A stretch of 19,933 nt of DNA from Betaproteobacteria bacterium. GTDB taxonomy: Bacteria; Pseudomonadota; Gammaproteobacteria; Burkholderiales; Rhodocyclaceae. Positions within the stretch are counted from its first letter, which is position 1. Each line of letters begins with the position of its first letter. A program made the translations under genes and the position numbers. Below, piece by piece: positions 14,463 through 19,933 of the stretch. Below the pieces are notes generated by a model. The model worked only from the letters and a program-made list of their open reading frames with translations. It ran no database searches and had not been told where the DNA came from. The stretch spans positions 1 through 19,933 of the forward strand of contig JAIFNM010000301.1 of NCBI GenBank assembly GCA_020047725.1, read 5' to 3'.

Positions 14463-15062
14463 ATGAACGATCGCGAAATTGACCAAGAGTTGGTCGAGCG
14501 CGCACAGGCAGGCGACAAGAAAGCTTTCGAGCGACTGGTTGAGAAGTATCAGCGCAAGCTCGGACGGCTGTTGTCGCGTTTTATTCGTGACCACGCTGAA
14601 GTGGAGGACGTTGCGCAAGAGGCGTTTATCAAAGCCTACCGGGCTCTACCATCTTTTCGCGGCGAAAGCGCGTTTTATACCTGGCTGTACCGGATTGGCA
14701 TCAATACCGCCAAGAACTATTTGGTCGCCAAAGGCCGTCGTGCCCCCACCTCAACCGACTTTGATGCCGATGAAGCTGAATCTTTTGAAGATGCCGATCA
14801 ACTACGCGATATAAATACCCCGGAACGCTTGTTACAGTCGAAGCAAATTGGCGAAACGGTCAATGCCGCGATGGAAGCATTGCCCGAAGAATTACGCAAC
14901 GCCATCGTCCTGCGCGAGATAGAAGGCCTGAGTTACGAGGAAATTGCCGAAGAAATGAACTGTCCGATCGGTACTGTTCGCTCGCGCATTTTCCGTGCTC
15001 GCGAGGCCGTGGCGGAGAAACTGAGGCCCTTGTTGGATACGGCCCCTGACCACCGGTGGTAG
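14463..15062 (+). CDS. rpoE: extracytoplasmic-function sigma factor E
   Basis: 199-residue group 4 sigma factor directing RNA polymerase to envelope-stress promoters. Sigma-2 region is at about residues 23-95 (RLVEKYQRKLGRLLSRF, DVAQEAFIKAYRALPSFRG, FYTWLYRIGINTAKN). Sigma-4 region is at about 140-190 (LPEELRNAIVLREIEGLSYEEIA, GTVRSRIFRAREAV). The start ATG 14463 gives the family N-terminus (MNDREIDQELVERAQAGD); the open frame upstream to 14346 is not coding-like. Only a weak AGGGAA lies ten bases upstream. The next gene is rseC after 32 bases. The anti-sigma genes rseA and rseB that usually follow rpoE are absent, so the control of this factor is unclear. Confidence 0.95.
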   Translation: MNDREIDQELVERAQAGDKKAFERLVEKYQRKLGRLLSRFIRDHAEVEDVAQEAFIKAYRALPSFRGESAFYTWLYRIGINTAKNYLVAKGRRAPTSTDFDADEAESFEDADQLRDINTPERLLQSKQIGETVNAAMEALPEELRNAIVLREIEGLSYEEIAEEMNCPIGTVRSRIFRAREAVAEKLRPLLDTAPDHRW

Positions 15063-15094
15063 ACTGATTTTTTTCTTCGCACCAGGTAACGCCA

Positions 15095-15511
15095 ATGATT
15101 GATGCACCGGGTACCATTGTTACGCTCGATGGACAGTACGCACTCGTGAGCATGGATGAAACTGGTTGCGGCCGCTGCCATGAGGAAGGTGGTTGTGGTG
15201 GAAACAACATCGGCAAGATGTTCTGCAACGCACCACGCACCTTTCGCGTATTGAATCCCGGGCACTCGACAATTGGCGAACGGGTCACCGTTGTCATTGC
15301 TGAAGGTGTTGTCAGGCGCAGTGCAGCATTAGCGTACGGATTGCCGTTGTTGGCACTGTTTGCCGGTGCGCTTATTGGATCGGTGCTGTCTGGTGAAATG
15401 GGCGCCATCATTGGCGCCATTGGCGGATTGACGTGTGCGTGGATCGGATTGCGCTTCGCTCAACTTCGTGGCTCGCCCGATAAACGCACTCAGCCTTATA
15501 TCCGGTATTGA
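15095..15511 (+). CDS. rseC: RseC family protein (SoxR-reducing system / sigma-E operon)
   Basis: 138-residue inner-membrane protein. The N-terminal soluble part has four cysteines in the RseC pattern (Cys25, Cys28, Cys34, Cys44; GCGRCHEEGGCGG), a likely redox or metal site. Then VTVVIAEGVVRRSA leads into two membrane helices (about residues 76-98 and 102-122) and a short polar tail. Members act in reduction of SoxR through the Rsx complex, or in the rpoE operon; the exact biochemistry is not settled. It directly follows rpoE (32-base gap, AGGT ribosome site weak) without the usual rseA and rseB between them. Confidence 0.88.
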   Translation: MIDAPGTIVTLDGQYALVSMDETGCGRCHEEGGCGGNNIGKMFCNAPRTFRVLNPGHSTIGERVTVVIAEGVVRRSAALAYGLPLLALFAGALIGSVLSGEMGAIIGAIGGLTCAWIGLRFAQLRGSPDKRTQPYIRY

Positions 15512-15537
15512 TTTCTCGGCTTTTGCCTTTATCTTCA

Positions 15538-15557
15538 AGTCAATCAATTGATTGACT
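15538..15557. repeat. perfect 20-nt palindrome upstream of the degP-like gene
   Basis: AGTCAATCAATTGATTGACT is identical to its reverse complement. It occupies the 70-base rseC-degP gap, ends eight bases before the GGGAGG ribosome site and 24 bases before the ATG. As DNA it could be an operator. As RNA it gives an 8-bp stem with an AAUU loop. No T-run follows, so it is not a terminator. Confidence 0.85.
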
Positions 15558-15581
15558 GACCCAAGGGAGGCTTTCGTCGCT

Positions 15582-17024
15582 ATGAAGCAGATCATTACGG
15601 TATTTTTCTTCGCAGTTCTCTCTTTGACTGCCCAAGCGCAGAACAAAGGTCTGCCAGACTTTACGGAACTTGTGGAAAAGCAGGGGGCCGCCGTCGTAAA
15701 TATCAGCACAACGCAGGTTATTCGTGGTGCTAATCGGGGAGTGCAACCGTTCCCATTCGCTGAAGACGATCCAATGTCGGATTTCTTTCGTCGTTTTATT
15801 CCCCGTCAGCCTGGGGTGCTTGGTGCGCCAAGCGTTCCACGCGATTTCGAGAGCCGTTCGCTGGGATCCGGCTTCATTGTCAGTAACGACGGATTTATTT
15901 TGACCAATGCCCACGTGGTTGATTCTGCCGATGAAATTCTCGTCCGCCTGACCGACAAGCGTGAATACAAAGCGAAAGTCATTGGCGCTGACAAGCGAAC
16001 AGACGTTGCGTTGATCAAGATCGAAGCGACCGCCTTGCCAGTTGTGCGCGTAGGCTATCCGAATGACCTCAAAGTCGGCGAGTGGGTAGTTGCAATCGGT
16101 TCGCCCTTTGGTTTTGACAATAGCGTCACCGCCGGTATCGTCAGTGCTAAGGGACGTTCCTTGCCCCAGGAAAATTTTGTTCCCTTCATTCAGACCGATG
16201 TGGCGGTGAACCCCGGCAATTCGGGTGGCCCATTGTTCAACATGCAGGGTGAAGTAGTTGGTATCAACTCTCAGATCTATAGCCGTTCAGGCGGATTCAT
16301 GGGTATCTCGTTTGCCATCCCGATCGATGTAGCTATGGACATACAGAGTCAACTCAAGACAAGTGGTAAAGTCAGTCGCGGGCGGATTGGTGTAGTCATT
16401 CAGGAAGTTACGAAGGAACTCGCTGAATCCTTTGGCTTGAGCAAAGCGCAGGGTGCTGCTGTAAATGCGGTGGAAAAGGGCGGTCCCGCAGAAAAGGCAG
16501 GCATTGAACCCGGTGACGTGATTCTCGCTTTCGACGGTAGGCAGGTCGGCAGTTCCAGTGATTTGCCGCGTATTGTTGGCACAACCCGACCGGGCACAAA
16601 GATTACGATGCAGGTTTGGCGCAAGGGCGCCATTCGCGATTTGGCGCTCCTCGTCGGCGAAATTTCCGAAGAAAAGGTAGTCGTAAAAAATGCCAAGATT
16701 TCCAAACCCGCAGAGCAAGCAGCGAATCGACTTGGTTTTGTTGTATCTGAACTCAGTAGCGAACAAAAGCGGGATTTGAAGGTCAATAACGGATTGATTG
16801 TCGAAGATATTCGCGGCAATGTTGCCCGCGCCGATCTGCGTCCCGGCGACGTTATCCTGGCACTCATCGCACACGGGGACACCACGGAAATCAGTACTGC
16901 TGACCAGTTCAACAAGCTACTGGGGCAATTCGATAAAGCATCCAACATCACACTGCTGGTCAGGCGTGGGGAGTTACAGATCTTTGTCACTATCAAGGGA
17001 GTGCCCGATAAAAAGGCAGAATGA
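15582..17024 (+). CDS. periplasmic serine protease, DegP/MucD (Do) family
   Basis: 480-residue HtrA protease/chaperone that degrades misfolded envelope proteins. Signal peptide: MKQIITVFFFAVLSLTAQA, with cleavage expected after AQA (residue 19). The trypsin-like domain has His111 (TNAHVVD), Asp141 (RTDVALI) and Ser214 (NPGNSGGPLF), preceded by the LA-type loop with RRFIPRQPG. Two PDZ domains follow, at about residues 275-365 (GRIGVVIQEV, GPAEKAGIEPGDVIL) and 385-475 (GFVVSEL, ADLRPGDVILAL). ATG 15582 is chosen because it starts the signal peptide; the open TTG upstream (15552) would add ten polar residues. The GGGAGG site is 11 bases upstream, slightly long. Linkage to rpoE/rseC is the MucD arrangement. 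degP, degQ or mucD cannot be told apart from sequence alone. Confidence 0.95.
   Translation: MKQIITVFFFAVLSLTAQAQNKGLPDFTELVEKQGAAVVNISTTQVIRGANRGVQPFPFAEDDPMSDFFRRFIPRQPGVLGAPSVPRDFESRSLGSGFIVSNDGFILTNAHVVDSADEILVRLTDKREYKAKVIGADKRTDVALIKIEATALPVVRVGYPNDLKVGEWVVAIGSPFGFDNSVTAGIVSAKGRSLPQENFVPFIQTDVAVNPGNSGGPLFNMQGEVVGINSQIYSRSGGFMGISFAIPIDVAMDIQSQLKTSGKVSRGRIGVVIQEVTKELAESFGLSKAQGAAVNAVEKGGPAEKAGIEPGDVILAFDGRQVGSSSDLPRIVGTTRPGTKITMQVWRKGAIRDLALLVGEISEEKVVVKNAKISKPAEQAANRLGFVVSELSSEQKRDLKVNNGLIVEDIRGNVARADLRPGDVILALIAHGDTTEISTADQFNKLLGQFDKASNITLLVRRGELQIFVTIKGVPDKKAE
17013..17016 (+). promoter_or_regulatory. ribosome binding site favouring TTG 17026
   Basis: AAGG within the end of the degP-like gene lies nine bases before TTG 17026. 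No comparable site precedes the in-frame ATG 17044. Confidence 0.45.
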
Positions 17025-17025
17025 T

Positions 17026-17268
17026 TTGACGAAATTGACGCTCATGTCGCGTACGTATTGCCATCTTTGCCACGAGATGGAAAAGGCGCTGGCTCCGTTG
17101 ATGATCGAATACAGGGTCGAACTGGATGTTCTTGATGTGGATGCCGACCCAAGACTTGAAGCGCAGTACAACGAATGGGTTCCAGTGTTGTTGCACGAAG
17201 GCACGGAACTGTGTCACCACTCCCTTGACCTTGCCAAAGTCCGTGATTATTTAGGCAAAATCCGCTAA
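17026..17268 (+). CDS. glutaredoxin-like small thiol protein (DUF836/GlrX-like)
   Basis: 80-residue thioredoxin-fold protein with the active site Cys12-His-Leu-Cys15 in SRTYCHLCHEM. Strand 2 is VELDVLDVDADPRL, and the cis-Pro loop is NEWVPVLLHEGTEL. This family of lone glutaredoxin-like proteins is common next to the Do protease and lepA in betaproteobacteria; its substrate is unknown. Start choice: ATG 17044 would delete the first beta strand (LTLMSRTYC), whereas TTG 17026, one base after the protease TGA with AAGG nine bases upstream, restores it, so 17026 is preferred (74 residues otherwise). A strong terminator follows, so it ends the unit with the protease gene. The protein has no signal peptide and is probably cytosolic. 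Confidence 0.8.
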   Translation: MTKLTLMSRTYCHLCHEMEKALAPLMIEYRVELDVLDVDADPRLEAQYNEWVPVLLHEGTELCHHSLDLAKVRDYLGKIR

Positions 17269-17275
17269 AATCCGC
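17257..17275 (+). repeat. tandem 9-nt direct repeat at the end of the glutaredoxin-like gene
   Basis: AAAATCCGC occurs at 17257-17265 and again at 17267-17275, so the last codons and the stop are embedded in it. TAAAAT at 17266-17271 resembles a -10 box, but a transcript begun there would meet the terminator at 17295 at once. Confidence 0.5.
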
Positions 17276-17294
17276 GCTTTCTGGCAAATCAAAC

Positions 17295-17322
17295 AAGGGT
17301 GCCCGCCGGCACCCTTTTTTTC
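17295..17322 (+). terminator. strong intrinsic terminator before lepA
   Basis: AAGGGTGCC (17295-17303) and GGCACCCTT (17308-17316) form a 9-bp stem with loop CGCC, followed by an uninterrupted T-run to 17322. It ends the degP-glutaredoxin unit and separates it from lepA. Confidence 0.93.
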
Positions 17323-17326
17323 AGGC

Positions 17327-17341
17327 GCGACTTTGTCGCGA
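17327..17341 (+). other. short hairpin in the lepA leader
   Basis: CGCGAC (17327-17332) pairs with GTCGCG (17336-17341), with loop TTT, 13 bases before the lepA ATG. It may help keep the start region open or may be incidental. No good Shine-Dalgarno is seen between it and the ATG. Confidence 0.4.
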
Positions 17342-17354
17342 CAACGCAAATAAG

Positions 17355-19151
17355 ATGCAAATGCAACACATACGCAATTTCTCCATCATCGCTCATATCG
17401 ATCACGGAAAATCAACACTCGCTGACCGCATCATTCACCTTTGCGGTGGTTTGTCCGACCGCGAAATGGAAGCGCAAGTGCTTGACTCAATGGATATCGA
17501 GCGCGAACGTGGCATCACGATCAAGGCGCAAACGGCATCGCTTCAGTACAAATCCCGCAGCGGGGAAATTTACAACCTCAACCTGATCGATACACCTGGA
17601 CACGTCGATTTCTCTTATGAGGTTTCGCGCTCGCTTTCAGCGTGCGAAGGCGCGCTGCTGGTTGTCGATGCCTCGCAAGGGGTTGAGGCACAGACCGTGG
17701 CCAACTGCTATACAGCGATTGATCTGGGTGTTGACGTTCTGCCCGTGTTGAACAAGATTGATCTCCCTTCGGCTACGCCGGACAATGCACGGCAGGAAAT
17801 CGAGGACGTGATCGGCATCGACGCGTCGCATGCCGTGCTGGCGTCAGCCAAAACGGGGCTGGGCGTTGAGGATATTCTGGAAGCCATCATCGAGCGCATC
17901 CCTGCTCCGGTGGGTGATCCGGATGCCCCACTCAAGGCGCTGTTGATCGATTCATGGTTCGACAATTACGTCGGCGTTGTTATGCTGGTGCGCGTGGTTG
18001 ATGGAACCTTGCGTCCAAAAGACAAGATTCGCCTGATGGCAACCGACTCGAGCCACCTGTGTGAGCAGGTCGGTGTATTCACGCCCAAAGCCCTGCAGCG
18101 CGACGCTTTACGTGCGGGCGAGGTGGGTTACATCATTTCTGGTATCAAGGAACTGCAAGCCGCCAAGGTAGGCGACACGGTGACTTCTGCCGACAACCCT
18201 GCTGCAGAAGCGTTGCCGGGCTTCAAGGAAATCAAGTCACAGGTTTTTGCCGGGCTCTATCCGGTTGAGTCGAACCAGTATGATTCGCTGCGCGAATCGC
18301 TGGAGAAACTCAAGCTCAACGATGCTTCATTACACTACGAGCCAGAAGTCTCGCAAGCTCTTGGTTTCGGGTTCCGCTGCGGCTTCCTTGGCTTGCTGCA
18401 CATGGAAATCGTGCAGGAGCGGCTGGAGCGCGAATTTGATCAAGACCTGATCACCACGGCACCGACAGTCGTTTATGAGATTCTGATGCGCGACGGAAGC
18501 ATCGTCGAAGTTGAGAATCCGGCCAAATTGCCAGAACTGACAAAAGTCGATGAAATCCGTGAGCCAATCATTACGATCACTGTCTTCGTTCCACAAGAGT
18601 ATCTCGGTAACGTCATTACGCTGTGCAACCAGAAACGCGGTAACCAGGTCGATATGACCTACCATGGGCGCCAGGTTCAATTGGTCTATGAAATGCCGAT
18701 GGCCGAAGTGGTCATGGATTTCTTCGACAAACTAAAGTCGGTCTCGCGGGGCTATGCCTCACTCGACTATGACTTCAAGGAATTCAGAGCGGCGGATGTC
18801 GTCAAACTGGACATTCTGATCAATGGCGAGAAGGTCGATGCCTTGTCGATGATCGTGCATCGGGCCAACTCAATTTACAAGGGGCGCGAACTGGCGGCCA
18901 AGATGCGCCAGCTGATTCCGCGCCAGATGTACGATGTGGCGATTCAGGCGGCCATCGGATCAAACATCATTGCGCGCGAGAACGTCAAAGCCATGCGCAA
19001 GGACGTGCTGGCCAAGTGTTACGGCGGCGACATCACACGCAAGAAGAAACTGCTCGAAAAGCAGAAGGCTGGCAAAAAGCGGATGAAGCAGGTTGGCTCG
19101 GTTGAAATTCCGCAGGAAGCTTTTCTTGCCGTGCTGCGCATCGGAAAGTAA
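17355..19151 (+). CDS. lepA: elongation factor 4 (LepA), ribosomal back-translocase GTPase
   Basis: 598-residue translational GTPase acting on stalled or mistranslocated ribosomes and in initiation. Seen: G1 AHIDHGKST (residues 13-21), switch I ERGITIKAQT, G3 DTPGHVDF near 80, G4 NKIDLP near 134 and G5 SAKTGLG. These are followed by domains II, III and V (FRCGFLGLLHMEIVQERLEREF) and the LepA-specific C-terminus DITRKKKLLEKQKAGKKRMK. Two ATGs six bases apart (17355, 17361) are possible; the family N-terminus M-QHIRNFSIIAHIDHGK would fit 17361 slightly better. No strong Shine-Dalgarno is visible. It is separated from the degP unit by a strong terminator and is followed 12 bases later by lepB, the usual lepA-lepB pair. 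Confidence 0.97.
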   Translation: MQMQHIRNFSIIAHIDHGKSTLADRIIHLCGGLSDREMEAQVLDSMDIERERGITIKAQTASLQYKSRSGEIYNLNLIDTPGHVDFSYEVSRSLSACEGALLVVDASQGVEAQTVANCYTAIDLGVDVLPVLNKIDLPSATPDNARQEIEDVIGIDASHAVLASAKTGLGVEDILEAIIERIPAPVGDPDAPLKALLIDSWFDNYVGVVMLVRVVDGTLRPKDKIRLMATDSSHLCEQVGVFTPKALQRDALRAGEVGYIISGIKELQAAKVGDTVTSADNPAAEALPGFKEIKSQVFAGLYPVESNQYDSLRESLEKLKLNDASLHYEPEVSQALGFGFRCGFLGLLHMEIVQERLEREFDQDLITTAPTVVYEILMRDGSIVEVENPAKLPELTKVDEIREPIITITVFVPQEYLGNVITLCNQKRGNQVDMTYHGRQVQLVYEMPMAEVVMDFFDKLKSVSRGYASLDYDFKEFRAADVVKLDILINGEKVDALSMIVHRANSIYKGRELAAKMRQLIPRQMYDVAIQAAIGSNIIARENVKAMRKDVLAKCYGGDITRKKKLLEKQKAGKKRMKQVGSVEIPQEAFLAVLRIGK

Positions 19152-19156
19152 GGGAG
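19152..19156 (+). promoter_or_regulatory. ribosome binding site deciding the TTG start of lepB
   Basis: GGGAG directly follows the lepA stop and lies seven bases before TTG 19164, which begins the hydrophobic first segment of LepB. Confidence 0.7.
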
Positions 19157-19163
19157 TATCGAT

Positions 19164-19933
19164 TTGAATTTTGCATTGATTCTGTTTTGTCTGCTTCTGG
19201 TTAGCGGTGCCATCTGGGCGGCTGATGTCTTCATCTTCAGCAAGCAAAGGGCGGCAGAGGCCAAGGATCCGTGGTGGGTGGAGTACGGGGCGAGTTTTTT
19301 CCCGGTCATCCTGCTCGTTTTCGTGCTTCGCTCTTTCATGATCGAACCGTTCAAGATCCCTTCGGGGTCGATGATTCCGACTCTTCAGGTAGGCGATTTC
19401 ATCCTGGTCAACAAATTCACCTACGGGATTCGCCTGCCGGTGATCAACAAAAAAATTATCGACATCAACCTGCCAAAGCGTGGCGATGTCATGGTCTTTC
19501 GCTACCCGGAAGACCCATCGCTTGATTACATCAAGCGCGTTGTCGGTATTCCTGGCGACAAGGTGGCTTATCAGAACAAACACCTGACCATCAACGGGGC
19601 GCCCGTTGAAACCACGCGTGTTGAGGATTATCTCCACCCGGAACGGCTCTATTATTCGAAGCAGTTCGTCGAAAAAGCCGATGGTTTCGAACACCGCACG
19701 CTCAATGATGATGATGCCCCGGGCTTTATTTCAGATGCCTCCCAATTCCCGAATCGAAATAACTGTCTCTACAATAATGCAGGCGTGATTTGCACGGTGC
19801 CGGCTGGACATTATTTCATGATGGGTGATAATCGCGACAACAGCCGCGATAGCCGTTATTGGGGATTTGTCCCGGAGGAAAACATCGTCGGCAGAGCATT
19901 TTTTATCTGGCTCAATTTCAGCGACCTGAAACG
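19164..19933 (+). CDS. lepB: signal peptidase I (3' end outside window)
   Basis: First 256 residues of an inner-membrane Ser/Lys protease that cleaves signal peptides, including that of the DegP-like protein encoded here. TTG 19164 is the start, with GGGAG seven bases upstream right after the lepA stop. Transmembrane segment 1 is at about residues 3-24, then a cytosolic loop (SKQRAAEAKDPWWVEYG), and segment 2 at about 43-58. Next come box B IPSGSMIPTL with nucleophile Ser69, box D YIKRVVGIPGD with general base Lys124, and box E MMGDNRDNSRDSRYWGFVP near the right edge. No stop is reached. Only the last few residues appear to be missing, judged by the position of box E. Confidence 0.95.
   Translation, partial: MNFALILFCLLLVSGAIWAADVFIFSKQRAAEAKDPWWVEYGASFFPVILLVFVLRSFMIEPFKIPSGSMIPTLQVGDFILVNKFTYGIRLPVINKKIIDINLPKRGDVMVFRYPEDPSLDYIKRVVGIPGDKVAYQNKHLTINGAPVETTRVEDYLHPERLYYSKQFVEKADGFEHRTLNDDDAPGFISDASQFPNRNNCLYNNAGVICTVPAGHYFMMGDNRDNSRDSRYWGFVPEENIVGRAFFIWLNFSDLK

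Noticed and set aside
15050..15075. terminator at the rpoE end (ACCACCGGTGGT then a T-run)
   Set aside because: The 12-base palindrome has no room for a loop without losing most pairs, and the T-run begins seven bases later. A rho-independent terminator is unlikely.
16287..16996. two ORFs of nearly 200 codons antisense to the degP-like gene
   Set aside because: They overlap each other and the PDZ-coding region, have no family features, and are explained by the sense codon use.
1..19933. mobile elements, CRISPR, tRNA/rRNA genes, or a defence or biosynthetic island
   Set aside because: No transposase, integrase, repeat-spacer array, tRNA cloverleaf or foreign-looking gene was seen. Nearly all DNA is accounted for by core genes.

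Overview
The window carries ordinary chromosomal housekeeping genes of a betaproteobacterium, most likely a Rhodocyclales relative (Dechloromonas/Propionivibrio/Azonexus type). This rests on remembered protein similarity and on gene order: a yceD-rpmF-plsX-fabH-fabD-fabG-acpP-fabF block followed by ygfX, nadB, rpoE, a DegP/MucD protease, lepA and lepB. I see no mobile element, CRISPR array, tRNA, rRNA or phage gene, and the window is almost completely coding.

Layout. (1) 1-1068, plus strand: the 3' part of a methylthioinosine phosphorylase gene overlapping a peptide deformylase gene. (2) 1249-6053, minus strand: yceF (Maf-type nucleotide pyrophosphatase), an RsmI-like SAM methyltransferase, map and glnD, with map and glnD overlapping by four bases. 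(3) 6151-12740, plus strand: yceD, rpmF (59 codons), then plsX, fabH, fabD, fabG, acpP and fabF, ending in a YgfX-family membrane protein. These cover 23S rRNA/ribosome maturation, phospholipid entry and the type II fatty-acid synthase. (4) 12712-14295, minus strand: nadB, overlapping the end of ygfX tail to tail. (5) 14463-17268, plus strand: rpoE, rseC, a periplasmic DegP/MucD protease and a small glutaredoxin-like protein. (6) 17355 to the right edge, plus strand: lepA and the start of lepB (signal peptidase I), cut by the window end.

Control signals. Three strong intrinsic terminators subdivide what looks like continuous operons: between rpmF and plsX (its T tail runs into the plsX start), between acpP and fabF, and between the glutaredoxin-like gene and lepA. 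Good sigma-70 type promoters precede yceD (predicted to give an almost leaderless mRNA) and acpP. A 14-bp stem covers the GTG start of ygfX, and a perfect 20-nt palindrome sits just upstream of the degP-like gene.

The most notable content-level point is that the usual anti-sigma genes rseA and rseB are missing between rpoE and rseC. No wholly new system is evident. The best candidates for follow-up are the regulatory structures, the missing anti-sigma genes and the RsmI-like methyltransferase of unknown target.
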